From positions 2,852,001 through 2,916,000 of the forward strand of contig CP054179.1 of the NCBI GenBank assembly GCA_015709615.1: DNA of 64,000 nucleotides, read 5' to 3'. This DNA comes from Gammaproteobacteria bacterium (GTDB taxonomy: Bacteria > Pseudomonadota > Gammaproteobacteria > Burkholderiales > Nitrosomonadaceae). A model generated the notes under the pieces. That model made no database searches. It saw only the letters and a list, made by a program, of their open reading frames with translations, and was not told the DNA's origin. Both the position numbers and the translations under genes were made by a program. This document shows positions 1 through 8,491 of the stretch, piece by piece; position 1 is the first letter of the stretch; each line of letters opens with the position of its first letter.

Positions 1-1398
1 CAGATCATCGGCGGCCAAATCGGCCAGATCGGCTTGCGTGTTAATACCTTTTGCAGCCAATTCGCGCACGATATCGATATCCATCCCTTCTATTGCAAGC
101 AAATCCTCGGCGACATGCTCAACCTTTTCTTCATTGGCGATAGCATCCGTCAGCAGCGCATTACGCGCGCGATTACGTAGTTCATTGACGGTTTCTTCGT
201 CCAGCGATTCGATTTCCAGCATCTCATTTAATGGTACGTAAGCCACTTCTTCCAGCGTGACAAAACCCTCTTGCACGAGAATTTCCGCGATTTCCTCATC
301 AACATCGAGCTTCTGCATAAAGAGCTGGCAGGTTTGCGATGTTTCCTGTTCATGCTTGGCTTTGGACTCATCCACCGTCATGATGTTGAGTTCCCAGCCG
401 GTCAATTCGGAAGCCAAGCGCACATTCTGTCCGCCGCGGCCGATGGCTTGTGCAAGGTTATCATCATCGACCACGATGTCCATGCTATGTTTTTCTTCAT
501 CGACCATGATGCTGCTGATTTCTGCGGGTGCCAGCGCATTGATGATAAAAGTCGCGGGATCGTCCGACCACAACACGATATCCACACGCTCTCCGGCCAG
601 TTCGCTGATAACCGCCTGGACTCTCGAACCGCGCATGCCAACGCAAGTGCCGATTGGGTCGATACGCTGGTCGTTTGATTTGACAGCAATCTTGGCGCGC
701 GACCCGGGGTCTCGCGCTGCCGCTTTGATTTCCAGTAAACCTTCCTCAATTTCCGGGACTTCCAGTTCAAATAATTTCATCAGAAATTCGGGGGAAATAC
801 GGGAAAGCTTTAATTGTGGTCCTCTGGCGGCGCGATCCACTTTATGGAGGTAAGCGCGCACCCGGTCACCGACACGCAAATTTTCTTTCGGTATCATCTG
901 GTCGCGCGGAAGCTCGGCTTCGATTTTTCCGGATTCGATGATGGCATTACCGCGCTCCATGCGCTTGATCGTGCCGGTAATTAAATAATCTCCACGCTCG
1001 AGGAAATCATTCAGTGTTTGTTCGCGTTCGGCGTCGCGTATTTTCTGGAAAATGACCTGTTTTGCCGCCTGTGCTCCGATGCGTCCGAATTCGATGGGCT
1101 CCAGCGGTTTTTCAAGATACTCGCCAAGCTGGATGCCGGCATCGGTTTTTGCCGCGTCACTTAAGGAAATCTGGCGCGCAGGATCTTCCACGGCATCATC
1201 TTCAACAACCAGCCAGCGGCGGAAGGATTGGTGATCTCCTGTGACTCTGTCAATAGAAACACGAGTTTCAATATCCTCTTGAAACCGTTTTTTCGTGGCG
1301 GACGCCAAAGCAAGTTCGAGCGCGCTGAAAACGATTTCTTTTTCCACCGCTTTTTCGCGCGCCAATGCATCAACCAACAGTAAAATTTCCCGGCTCAT
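1..1398 (-). CDS. nusA: Transcription termination/antitermination factor NusA (3' end cut by window edge)
   Basis: NusA binds RNA polymerase and nascent RNA and controls pausing, termination and antitermination. Reading from the ATG at 1398 gives 466 codons open to the window edge, beginning MSREILLLVDALAREK. The N-terminal RNAP-binding domain is followed by an S1 region, KH domains (GTCVGMRGSRVQAV; AIGRGGQNVRLAS) and the start of the C-terminal acidic repeats rich in E and D. Family members are about 490-500 residues, so only the last few dozen are missing. It lies 29 bp downstream of rimP, the usual rimP-nusA order, normally followed by infB outside the window. Identification rests on clear full-length resemblance; no defect is seen. 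Confidence 0.95.
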   Translation of the reverse strand, partial: MSREILLLVDALAREKAVEKEIVFSALELALASATKKRFQEDIETRVSIDRVTGDHQSFRRWLVVEDDAVEDPARQISLSDAAKTDAGIQLGEYLEKPLEPIEFGRIGAQAAKQVIFQKIRDAEREQTLNDFLERGDYLITGTIKRMERGNAIIESGKIEAELPRDQMIPKENLRVGDRVRAYLHKVDRAARGPQLKLSRISPEFLMKLFELEVPEIEEGLLEIKAAARDPGSRAKIAVKSNDQRIDPIGTCVGMRGSRVQAVISELAGERVDIVLWSDDPATFIINALAPAEISSIMVDEEKHSMDIVVDDDNLAQAIGRGGQNVRLASELTGWELNIMTVDESKAKHEQETSQTCQLFMQKLDVDEEIAEILVQEGFVTLEEVAYVPLNEMLEIESLDEETVNELRNRARNALLTDAIANEEKVEHVAEDLLAIEGMDIDIVRELAAKGINTQADLADLAADDL

Positions 1399-1427
1399 AA
1401 TCCTCCAGCCAAATCTTCTTTATATAC

Positions 1428-1856
1428 CTACAATTTTGGAGCCAAACGCGCTTTTCCAACGTTACTCAATTCAAGATCCAACAATTTCCCTTCGACTTCA
1501 AGTTTTATTATGCCATTATTTACTTCTCGCAAAACGCCCACAAAATTCCGCTGCCCCTGTACTGGAATGCGCAGTTTTAGTTTGATCGTTTCTCCTGTGA
1601 AACGAATAAAATCCGCTTCCTTCCGCAACGGTCTGTCCAATCCGGGGGACGAAACTTCCAATCGGCCGTAGTCGATGTTTTCAACTGCGAACAACCTGCT
1701 CAAATGATTACTGATTGTTACACAGTCATCGATGCTGATACCACCTTCTTTGTCGACAAATATTCTTAATAATTTGTTGTGCGCTAATTGTTCCACTTCG
1801 ACCAGCTCGTAGCCCATTCCCTTTAGAGTCGACTCCAATAATTCCTCTAATGCCAT
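1428..1856 (-). CDS. rimP: Ribosome maturation factor RimP
   Basis: RimP assists 30S subunit maturation. The 142-residue protein starts MALEELLESTLKG and has the conserved core VSSPGLDRPLRKEADF around residues 75-90 and a C-terminal SH3-like barrel ending in GKARLAPKL. An in-frame upstream extension to 1895 exists, but it runs through a terminator hairpin, so the ATG at 1856 is preferred; this also gives the usual family length. It is the first gene of the rimP-nusA operon on the minus strand. Confidence 0.93.
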   Translation of the reverse strand: MALEELLESTLKGMGYELVEVEQLAHNKLLRIFVDKEGGISIDDCVTISNHLSRLFAVENIDYGRLEVSSPGLDRPLRKEADFIRFTGETIKLKLRIPVQGQRNFVGVLREVNNGIIKLEVEGKLLDLELSNVGKARLAPKL

Positions 1857-1870
1857 AGCTCCACCACAAA

Positions 1871-1895
1871 TAAAAAATGGGCTGAAAAAGCCCAT
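1871..1895 (-). terminator. Intrinsic terminator in the rimP-nusA leader
   Basis: On the minus strand a 7-bp perfect stem (ATGGGCT / AGCCCAT, 1877-1895) with a 5-nt loop is followed directly by a T-rich run (1876-1871). It ends 15 nt before the rimP start codon, and no minus-strand gene lies just upstream. It therefore looks like a leader attenuator rather than an end-of-gene terminator. Leader terminators before rimP-nusA are known in E. coli; autoregulation here is inference. Confidence 0.65.
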
Positions 1896-2131
1896 CGAAT
1901 TTATTGATTTTATTTTAACAAATTTTTATAAAATAGGAAACATAAACTTTTGCCAACAGTAATATTTCCAAGCATTTTCAGCGTCTTTCCGGAGCCCCTC
2001 CGGTAATTTTTCTAGCGGTTTTTCGGCGTTGTTTTTTTTGGTAAAAATAGAAGTAGCAATGGTGCTTGGTGCCAATGATACAATTCGGTTCGAGTTTGCT
2101 GAACAAATGAGTACAGTATTGGAGATAGCGC

Positions 2132-4102
2132 ATGTCGACCATTGAATCCGTTTTGAACGAAATCCGTATTTTTCCGCCTTCCAGTGAATTTGCCCGTCAA
2201 GCCAATATCGCCGGCATTCAAGCATACCAAGCGTTGTGCGCGGAAGCGGAGCAGGATTATCAGGGTTTTTGGGCGAAGCGGGCAAATGAACTGATTCTTT
2301 GGCATAAACCTTTTACGCAAGTATTGGATGACAGTGCGGCGCCGTTCTATAAATGGTTTGCCGATGGGAAATTAAACGTTTCCTATAACTGCCTTGACCG
2401 GCATTTAGCTACACAAGCAGACAAAATCGCCATTATTTTTGAATCGGATGAAGGCGACGTGCAGCGTGTCACTTACCGCGATCTGCATCAGCGCGTTTGC
2501 CAGCTGGCCAACGCATTGCAGTCGCACAATATCAAAAAAGGCGACCGGGTTGTCATTTACATGCCGATGCGCATTGAAGCGGTGGTCGCCATGCAAGCGT
2601 GCGCGCGTATCGGTGCGATTCATTCGGTGGTGTTCGGCGGTTTTTCCGCCAAAAGCTTGCACGAACGCATTCATGATGCCGGTGCGGTGGCGGTGATCAC
2701 CGCCGACGAGCAAGTTCGCGGCGGTAAGCGCAATCCGCTCAAAGCTACCGTCGACGAAGCCATGCGCATGGGCGATACCACTTCGGTTCAATTGATCGTG
2801 GTGTACCGGCGCACCGGCGGAGAGATTCCCTTCGATCCGGCGCGCGATGTCTGGTGGCATGACATTACGCAGGATGCTGGCACTGACTGTGAACCGGAAT
2901 GGGTCGATGCCGAGCATCCTTTGTTTACGCTGTACACTTCGGGATCGACGGGTAAGCCTAAAGGGGTACAACATTCCAGCGCGGGTTATTTGCTTGGAAC
3001 CAAAGTCAGCATGCAGTGGATTTTTGACTATAAGCCCACGGATATTTTCTGGTGTACGGCCGATGTCGGCTGGATTACCGGCCATAGTTATGTCACGTAC
3101 GGGCCGCTGGCTATGGGGGCGACTCAAGTGATTTTTGAGGGTATTCCGACGTATCCGCACGCCGGGCGCTTTTGGGAAATCATCCAGAAGCATAAAGTAA
3201 CCACGTTTTACACCGCGCCCACTGCGATCCGCTCGCTGATCAAATTGGGTGGCGATCTGCCCGCGCAGTACGATCTCTCGTCGCTGCGGTTATTGGGATC
3301 GGTGGGTGAGCCGATCAATCCGGAAGCCTGGATGTGGTTTTATGAAAAAGTGGGCCGGTCGCGTTGTCCGATTGTCGACACCTGGTGGCAGACGGAAACC
3401 GGTTGTCACATGATTGCGCCAACCCCGGGCGCTGTTGCGCTCAAGCCGGGTTCGTGCACATTTCCGCTGCCGGGTATTGTTGCGGCAATTGTCGACGAAG
3501 CGGGTCACGATGTCGAAAACGGCAAAGGTGGTTTTCTGGTGATCAAAAAACCTTTTCCTTCGCAAATCCGCACGCTCTGGGGCGATCCGGAACGTTTCAA
3601 AAAAGCATATTTCCCGGAAGACATCGGACACGGCCAATATTATCTGGCAGGCGATTCCGCGTACCGTGACAAAGATGGTTATTTCTGGATCATGGGGCGC
3701 ATCGATGACGTGCTGAACGTTTCCGGACATCGTTTGGGCACGATGGAAATCGAGTCGGCTCTGGTTGCCCACCCTCTGGTCGCGGAAGCGGCGGTTGTTG
3801 GCAAGCCGCATGAAATCAAAGGTGAAGCGGTGATTGCTTTTGTCGTGCTGAAGGGTAAATATCCGCACGGCGAGGAAGTTATCCAAATCGCCGATACTTT
3901 GCGCGACTGGGTGGCGAAAGAGATCGGTCCAATCGCCAAGCCCGAGGAGATCCGTTTCGGGGAAAATCTGCCCAAGACCCGGTCGGGCAAAATCATGCGC
4001 CGGTTATTGCGTACATTAGCCAAAGGCGAGGAAATCACGCAGGATATTTCCACGCTGGAAAACCCGGCGATCCTGGAACAGCTGAAATATCCGTCAAAAT
4101 AA
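2132..4102 (+). CDS. acs: Acetyl-CoA synthetase (acetate-CoA ligase, AMP-forming)
   Basis: Acs activates acetate with ATP and CoA to acetyl-CoA through acetyl-AMP, in the cytoplasm. The 656-residue protein has the normal family length. It shows the ATP-binding P-loop TSGSTGKPKGV near residue 270, the WWQTETG motif near 425, and the C-terminal PKTRSGKIMRR, where K620 is the expected regulatory acetylation and catalytic lysine. A GGAGA ribosome-binding site precedes the ATG by 8 nt. It is followed by an MBL-fold hydrolase on the same strand. In an autotroph it would salvage acetate. Confidence 0.96.
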   Translation: MSTIESVLNEIRIFPPSSEFARQANIAGIQAYQALCAEAEQDYQGFWAKRANELILWHKPFTQVLDDSAAPFYKWFADGKLNVSYNCLDRHLATQADKIAIIFESDEGDVQRVTYRDLHQRVCQLANALQSHNIKKGDRVVIYMPMRIEAVVAMQACARIGAIHSVVFGGFSAKSLHERIHDAGAVAVITADEQVRGGKRNPLKATVDEAMRMGDTTSVQLIVVYRRTGGEIPFDPARDVWWHDITQDAGTDCEPEWVDAEHPLFTLYTSGSTGKPKGVQHSSAGYLLGTKVSMQWIFDYKPTDIFWCTADVGWITGHSYVTYGPLAMGATQVIFEGIPTYPHAGRFWEIIQKHKVTTFYTAPTAIRSLIKLGGDLPAQYDLSSLRLLGSVGEPINPEAWMWFYEKVGRSRCPIVDTWWQTETGCHMIAPTPGAVALKPGSCTFPLPGIVAAIVDEAGHDVENGKGGFLVIKKPFPSQIRTLWGDPERFKKAYFPEDIGHGQYYLAGDSAYRDKDGYFWIMGRIDDVLNVSGHRLGTMEIESALVAHPLVAEAAVVGKPHEIKGEAVIAFVVLKGKYPHGEEVIQIADTLRDWVAKEIGPIAKPEEIRFGENLPKTRSGKIMRRLLRTLAKGEEITQDISTLENPAILEQLKYPSK

Positions 4103-4151
4103 TATTCAGTATTGCTATTTGAACAATTGGTTCGCGAGAAACCGGAGAGTT

Positions 4152-5117
4152 ATGTCATCACCATTTGTAATTGATTATGAGCATGGCATCAGTGCCATCG
4201 ATGCACAGTTTCACCGCCCCAAACGGGCGGCGATTCATTTGATTGTCGAAAAAGGCGCGGCCGCGCTGGTGGATACCGGCACCACGTTTTCCATCTCCGG
4301 CGTGGCTGAGGCACTCGAGCAAAAGAACATCCCCGCCGAGGCGGTTGCTTATGTCATCTTGACGCATATCCACCTGGATCACGCCGGTGGCGCCAGTGAA
4401 TGCATGCGTTTATTTCCGAATGCTAAACTGGTCGTGCATCCGCGCGGCGCCAGTCATATGGCGAATCCGGCGCGGCTGGTCGCCGGTGCCGTAGGCGTTT
4501 ATGGCGAGGCCGAGTTCAGGCGCGTGTATGGAGAGATTTATCCGATTGACGCCGGGCGCATTATCGAAGCGCCGGATGAAAGCCGTATCGATCTGAATGG
4601 CCGTTCGCTGTTGTTTCTCGACACACCGGGGCATGCGCGCCATCATAATTGCATTTATGACGAACGCAGTCAGTCTTTTTTTACCGGCGATACTTTCGGT
4701 GTTTCATACCGGGAATTCGATGTCGATGGCTTGGAGTTTGTCATTCCGACCACGTCGCCGGTGCAATTCGATCCCAATGCGGCGCATGCGTCGATTGACC
4801 GTATCATGCGTTATCAGCCGCGTTATGCTTATCTAACGCACTATAGCCAGATCGGTCATCTCGCGCGCCATGCCCAATCCTTGCATGATTTGCTCGATGC
4901 GCACGTGGAGATCGCGCAGTGCGCAAAAAATGAAGAAGACCGGCAAAGCGTGATTGCAAGCGCATTACGGGAATTGTTTCTGCAACGCCTGGAAAAACAT
5001 GGCTGCCGGTTACCGCTGGATGCGGCCGATGAACTGTTACGTTCGGATATCCGGCTGAACGCGCAAGGATTGATTCATTGGCTTGATCAACCTGCTGAGC
5101 GTTTCAAGCAGCTTTGA
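4152..5117 (+). CDS. MBL-fold metallo-hydrolase
   Basis: Metallo-beta-lactamase superfamily hydrolase of 321 residues. The dinuclear metal motif H72-x-H74-x-D76-H77 (THIHLDHAGG) is complete, and further ligands sit in DTPGHARHH and in FTGDTFG. The ATG at 4152 follows a clean GGAGAG site at the right distance and is preferred over an in-frame ATG at 4119. It lies 49 bp after acs and may be co-transcribed. The substrate cannot be told from sequence; glyoxalase II-type thioester or lactone hydrolysis is possible. No signal peptide is visible. Confidence 0.85.
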   Translation: MSSPFVIDYEHGISAIDAQFHRPKRAAIHLIVEKGAAALVDTGTTFSISGVAEALEQKNIPAEAVAYVILTHIHLDHAGGASECMRLFPNAKLVVHPRGASHMANPARLVAGAVGVYGEAEFRRVYGEIYPIDAGRIIEAPDESRIDLNGRSLLFLDTPGHARHHNCIYDERSQSFFTGDTFGVSYREFDVDGLEFVIPTTSPVQFDPNAAHASIDRIMRYQPRYAYLTHYSQIGHLARHAQSLHDLLDAHVEIAQCAKNEEDRQSVIASALRELFLQRLEKHGCRLPLDAADELLRSDIRLNAQGLIHWLDQPAERFKQL

Positions 5118-5155
5118 TTGCTAAAATGCTGGTATTGGTTGCTGATAAGAAAAGA

Positions 5156-5185
5156 GGGGCTAAGCCGCACGATTGACTTAACCCC
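5156..5185 (-). terminator. Probable terminator after the small membrane protein gene
   Basis: On the minus strand GGGGTTAAG and CTTAGCCCC form a 9-bp stem with one G-U pair (5185-5177 with 5164-5156), followed by TCTTTTCTT. It lies just after the stop of the 72-residue minus-strand gene and also just past the end of the plus-strand hydrolase gene. Confidence 0.5.
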
Positions 5186-5201
5186 ATCACTTCGGAGAGT
5201 T

Positions 5202-5420
5202 TTACGCGGTAACTTTTTTGCTTGAATAATGTACTCTGGATTTGGATGAACCTGTGCCCATCACAATCACCAGATAATTTACGTACAGCACTGCGCCAAG
5301 AATAATATCGGAAATAACCCATTCGGTTACCGATTCCGGCAGGTCATACAGCGACAAAATACCAAAAAATATGCCGCTAATAACCAACGCTGAAATAACG
5401 AAAATATGACCTGTTTTCAT
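5202..5420 (-). CDS. Small two-helix membrane protein of unknown function
   Basis: A 72-residue protein starting MKTGHIFVISALVISGIFFG, with two hydrophobic helices (about residues 5-25 and 32-53) and a basic, serine-rich tail (SSKSRVHYSSKKVTA). A strong AGGAGA site sits 5 nt before the ATG, and a hairpin terminator follows the stop, which together support a real monocistronic gene. No family is recognised. It lies between two plus-strand operons, so it is separately regulated. Confidence 0.6.
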   Translation of the reverse strand: MKTGHIFVISALVISGIFFGILSLYDLPESVTEWVISDIILGAVLYVNYLVIVMGTGSSKSRVHYSSKKVTA

Positions 5421-5654
5421 GAAAATCTCCTAGTTTGAAATTGGTTGAGGTTGTTTGAAAAAGCGTTTACGGCAAATTTGAGGATAACCTTCACAAAAAG
5501 TTCACATTTATTTCACGATTTATTCACACAATTAGCCTTCTTATTGAAAAATAAGCGAAATATTTTTATGAAAAATTGTAAAAATCGAGTAAAAGTGGCG
5601 TGCGCCAAATTGCGCTAGAATGACTCAGACTGCATTTGTGAGGAGATTTAGCAG

Positions 5655-6734
5655 ATGAATACCTTGTTTTTGCCGCTCAAGTTCGGTGCGCTGACCGTGC
5701 CGAATCGCATTTTCATGGCGCCGTTGACGCGTTGCCGTGCAGGCGACGAGCATCTTCCGAATGCCATGATGGCGCAGTATTACGCGCAACGGGCAAGTGC
5801 CGGATTGATCATTGCCGAAGCGACGATGGCGATCGAAGGCAACTCGGCATTCTGGAAGGAACCGGGTGTTCACTCGGAAGCACAAGTTACCGGCTGGAAG
5901 CTGGTGACCGATGCCGTACATACGGCCGGCGGCAGAATCTTTCTGCAACTCTGGCATGGCGGCCGAGCGTGTCATCCGCTGCTCAATGGCGGCGCGCAGC
6001 CGGTTGCGCCGAGCGCCATCGCCATTGCCGATGAAGTGCGCACGCCGGAAGGAAAAAAGCCTTATGCTGTGCCGCGCGAATTGCGTGACGACGAATTATC
6101 CGGCATCGCCGCCGGATTCAAGAAAGCGGCGCAAAATGCCTTGACTGCCGGTTTCGACGGCATCGAAATCCACGGCGCGAACGGCTATTTGCTCGATGAA
6201 TTTTTGCGCGACGGCTCAAACAAGCGTACCGGACCGTACGGCGGTTCGATTGCAAACCGCGCGCGCCTGACCTTGGAAGTGCTCGAGGCCGTCAGTGCCG
6301 TGTGGGGCAGCGAGCGGGTCGGTTTGCGTATTTCGCCGCTGAGCAGTTACAACAGCATGATCGACAGCGATCCGGCCGGATTATCTACTTGGCTGGCCAG
6401 GCGGCTCAATGACTATCATCTGGCATACTTGCACGTGATTCGCGGCGATGTTTACCGCCAGCAAAGCGGCGATGTTCTGACGCCGATCCGTCAGCATTAC
6501 AACGGCGTCTTGATCAGCAATATGGGTTACACCGCGGAAGAGGCGGAGCGCGACATTGCCGTGGGCAAAGTCGATGCCGTGGCTTTCGGCGTCAGCTTCC
6601 TGGCGAATCCCGATTTACCGGCGCGGATCAAAACCGGTGCGCCGCTCAATGAACCCAATCCGGCTACGTTTTATACCTTCGGCGCGGAAGGCTATACCGA
6701 TTATCCAACGTTAAATACTGTGCTGGAGCGCTGA
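5655..6734 (+). CDS. nemA: Alkene reductase of the Old Yellow Enzyme family (NemA-like)
   Basis: FMN-dependent ene-reductase that uses NAD(P)H to reduce activated alkenes, N-ethylmaleimide or nitro compounds. The 359-residue TIM-barrel has family hallmarks: the N-terminal NRIFMAPLTRCRA, LQLWHGGRACH near 97, GFDGIEIHGANGYLLDEFLRD near 170, and the KRTGPYGGS segment. A GGAG site precedes the ATG. It is directly followed, 1 bp later, by a lipocalin lipoprotein gene, so the two are probably co-transcribed. The physiological substrate is not known. Confidence 0.9.
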   Translation: MNTLFLPLKFGALTVPNRIFMAPLTRCRAGDEHLPNAMMAQYYAQRASAGLIIAEATMAIEGNSAFWKEPGVHSEAQVTGWKLVTDAVHTAGGRIFLQLWHGGRACHPLLNGGAQPVAPSAIAIADEVRTPEGKKPYAVPRELRDDELSGIAAGFKKAAQNALTAGFDGIEIHGANGYLLDEFLRDGSNKRTGPYGGSIANRARLTLEVLEAVSAVWGSERVGLRISPLSSYNSMIDSDPAGLSTWLARRLNDYHLAYLHVIRGDVYRQQSGDVLTPIRQHYNGVLISNMGYTAEEAERDIAVGKVDAVAFGVSFLANPDLPARIKTGAPLNEPNPATFYTFGAEGYTDYPTLNTVLER

Positions 6735-6735
6735 T

Positions 6736-7251
6736 ATGCGATTGCTGCCACTTTTTCTCCTGATCGTTTTGCTCGGCGGGTGCGTTTCGGTACCGCAAAA
6801 TGTCGCACCGGTTGACGGCTTCGAACTCAACCGCTATCTAGGAAAATGGTACGAAATCGCCCGCCTCGACCATTCGTTTGAACGCGGATTGGCCAATATC
6901 ACTGCCGAGTACTCGCTGCGCGAAGACGGCGGCGTCAAAGTTGTCAACAAAGGTTTCTCGGTTGCGGATAACAAATGGAAGGAAGCGGAAGGCAAAGCGT
7001 ATTTCGTCAGAGATCCACAGGAGGGCTATCTGAAAGTTTCCTTCTTCGGCCCGTTTTACGGTGCGTACATCGTGTTCGAACTGGATAAGGAAAACTATCA
7101 ATACGCCTTCATCACCAGTTACGACAAATCCTATCTGTGGCTGCTGGCAAGAACTCCGGTGGTGAGCGATGAAGTGCTGAATCGTTTTGTGCAAAAATCC
7201 GGCGAACTGGGTTTTGCAACGGACAAATTGATTTTTCCAAAACAGGACTAA
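6736..7251 (+). CDS. blc: Outer-membrane lipocalin lipoprotein (Blc-like)
   Basis: A 171-residue bacterial lipocalin. The signal peptide ends in the lipobox LLGGC (Cys16), so the protein should be lipidated. The first lipocalin signature, GKWYEIARLDHSFERG, lies near residues 35-50, and the later TSYDKSYLWLLAR matches the conserved strand of Blc. Blc binds lysophospholipids and is linked to membrane stress. Start and stop are 1 bp and 13 bp from its neighbours, so it is likely in one transcript with nemA and the DUF2905 gene. Confidence 0.9.
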   Translation: MRLLPLFLLIVLLGGCVSVPQNVAPVDGFELNRYLGKWYEIARLDHSFERGLANITAEYSLREDGGVKVVNKGFSVADNKWKEAEGKAYFVRDPQEGYLKVSFFGPFYGAYIVFELDKENYQYAFITSYDKSYLWLLARTPVVSDEVLNRFVQKSGELGFATDKLIFPKQD

Positions 7252-7282
7252 CTCAAACTGTGATGTGGACCGGATCAACGCG

Positions 7283-7483
7283 ATGCAGCAATTACTCATT
7301 ACCCTAGGCATCATTTTACTCGTGCTCGGTTTGCTGTGGCCGTGGCTATCGCAACTGCCGCTCGGCCGTTTGCCCGGCGATATTCATATCGAACGCGAGA
7401 ATTTCAGCTTTCATTTTCCGCTGATGACGGGGCTGGTCATTTCCGTCGTGTTGACGCTGATACTGTGGTGGTTACGGAAGTGA
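7283..7483 (+). CDS. DUF2905-type small membrane protein
   Basis: A 66-residue protein starting MQQLLITLGIILLVLGLLWPW, with two membrane helices around a conserved central LPLGRLPGDIHIERENFSFHFPL segment typical of DUF2905. A GTG start at 7265 is possible, but the ATG at 7283 gives the usual family N-terminus. Function is unknown. It is the last gene of the nemA-blc group. Confidence 0.75.
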   Translation: MQQLLITLGIILLVLGLLWPWLSQLPLGRLPGDIHIERENFSFHFPLMTGLVISVVLTLILWWLRK

Positions 7484-7666
7484 ATCATCCCGTAAAGAAT
7501 TTTTCGTGGATGCCGGGAATGTGTGAATTCGGTATGGCTTCCTGGTTTTTTATTAGGAATCCGTGCTGCTCAGTCCTGAAGATTCCAGTCTGATTTAATC
7601 CCTATGGATCTAATTTTTCGACCCTTGGAGCGCGAGCTGGTTGAAAACCGGCAAATTGAAACGTGA

Positions 7667-8017
7667 TTAATATCCCGCTGCTTGCGGCGATTTGCTTAGA
7701 TGCGCTTTATTATAAACGACAATTCCAACCCGATCGATGTGCGCGATCAAACCGGTGTTTTCAAGCTGGCGGTATTGCGACAGATCGACGGTATACGGCA
7801 GCATCAAATCGTCGATTTCGTTTTCGATTTGCATCAGTTCATCGAAAGAAATTTCGTCACCCTTGATGGTCAGGTCGATATCGGAACCTGCACGGTAATT
7901 TCCCTTGGCGCGTGAGCCGTACAACAGTACCGAGTCGATGGCGGTGTGTTGCGCGAATACGCTGTTGAGCTTTTCCAAGGTCGCGGGTGGTAAACCGAAC
8001 GGACGTTCATCGGTCAT
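7667..8017 (-). CDS. MNT-type nucleotidyltransferase (putative MntA antitoxin)
   Basis: A 116-residue minimal nucleotidyltransferase. The catalytic signature GSRAKGNYRAGSDIDLTIKG lies around residues 34-53, giving the GSxARG and SDxDL motifs. Its start overlaps the end of the upstream HEPN-domain gene by 4 bp, a translationally coupled arrangement. In characterised HEPN/MNT systems the MNT protein AMPylates and neutralises the HEPN RNase; that role here is inference. It lies directly downstream of the HEPN gene and close to hoxH. Confidence 0.8.
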   Translation of the reverse strand: MTDERPFGLPPATLEKLNSVFAQHTAIDSVLLYGSRAKGNYRAGSDIDLTIKGDEISFDELMQIENEIDDLMLPYTVDLSQYRQLENTGLIAHIDRVGIVVYNKAHLSKSPQAAGY

Positions 8018-8427
8018 GGCCGGTATTTTTCCATTTCGTTTTTTAGCGCGACGAACAATGGGTAGTAATGATGGATGATCGCATCGGTCAACCGCTCGGC
8101 AGTGCGTTCATCGTAAGTGTGCGATGAGACATTACGGCTTTGTATCATCGCCATCCATTGTTCACCGTCTTGAATCAATTCAACCTTGAACGCTTCCCGG
8201 GTGGCATCCCTGGAGCCTTTAATATTTTGATTGCCTTGATCTTGCAAGAAATCTTTCAATAGATTCCAAGCCAATTCATGCGTGAATTCGAATGCTTGGA
8301 TAACACCTTGTTTTTCCAATGCACTGAGCGCACGCTGTTGACTGAGCTCAACTGCGCTTTGCAGTTGCAGCAAAGCTTTTTGGTAGCTGGCGAAACGTTG
8401 CTGCCAGCGAATATCGGGATTATTCAT
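8014..8427 (-). CDS. HEPN-domain protein (HI0074-like nucleotidyltransferase partner; putative toxin)
   Basis: A 137-residue all-helical protein of the HI0074/HEPN type. It contains the FEFTHELAWNLLKDFLQDQG helix and the RNVSSHTYDE segment near residues 100-110, which fits the R-x4-H RNase motif of HEPN toxins. The partner MNT gene overlaps it by 4 bp. Family knowledge supports a toxin-antitoxin or nucleotidyltransferase complex; RNase activity is inferred from the motif only. Confidence 0.8.
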   Translation of the reverse strand: MNNPDIRWQQRFASYQKALLQLQSAVELSQQRALSALEKQGVIQAFEFTHELAWNLLKDFLQDQGNQNIKGSRDATREAFKVELIQDGEQWMAMIQSRNVSSHTYDERTAERLTDAIIHHYYPLFVALKNEMEKYRP

Positions 8428-8468
8428 GGTCGTTCATTTTTCAAGCGGAATTGAAAGTCTCGGCGAGC

Positions 8469-8484
8469 CCGGATTTAAATCCGG
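8469..8484. repeat. 16-bp perfect palindrome between hoxH and the HEPN gene
   Basis: CCGGATTTAAATCCGG is a perfect palindrome lying 7 bp past the hoxH stop codon and upstream of the HEPN start on the same strand. No T-run follows on either strand, so it is not a clear terminator; an operator is possible. Function unknown. Confidence 0.4.
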
Positions 8485-8491
8485 TTGTTCA

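Noticed and set aside
1926..2285. Minus-strand ORF overlapping the acs start
   Set aside because: It overlaps the well-supported acs 5' end, has no ribosome-binding site and no recognised domain.
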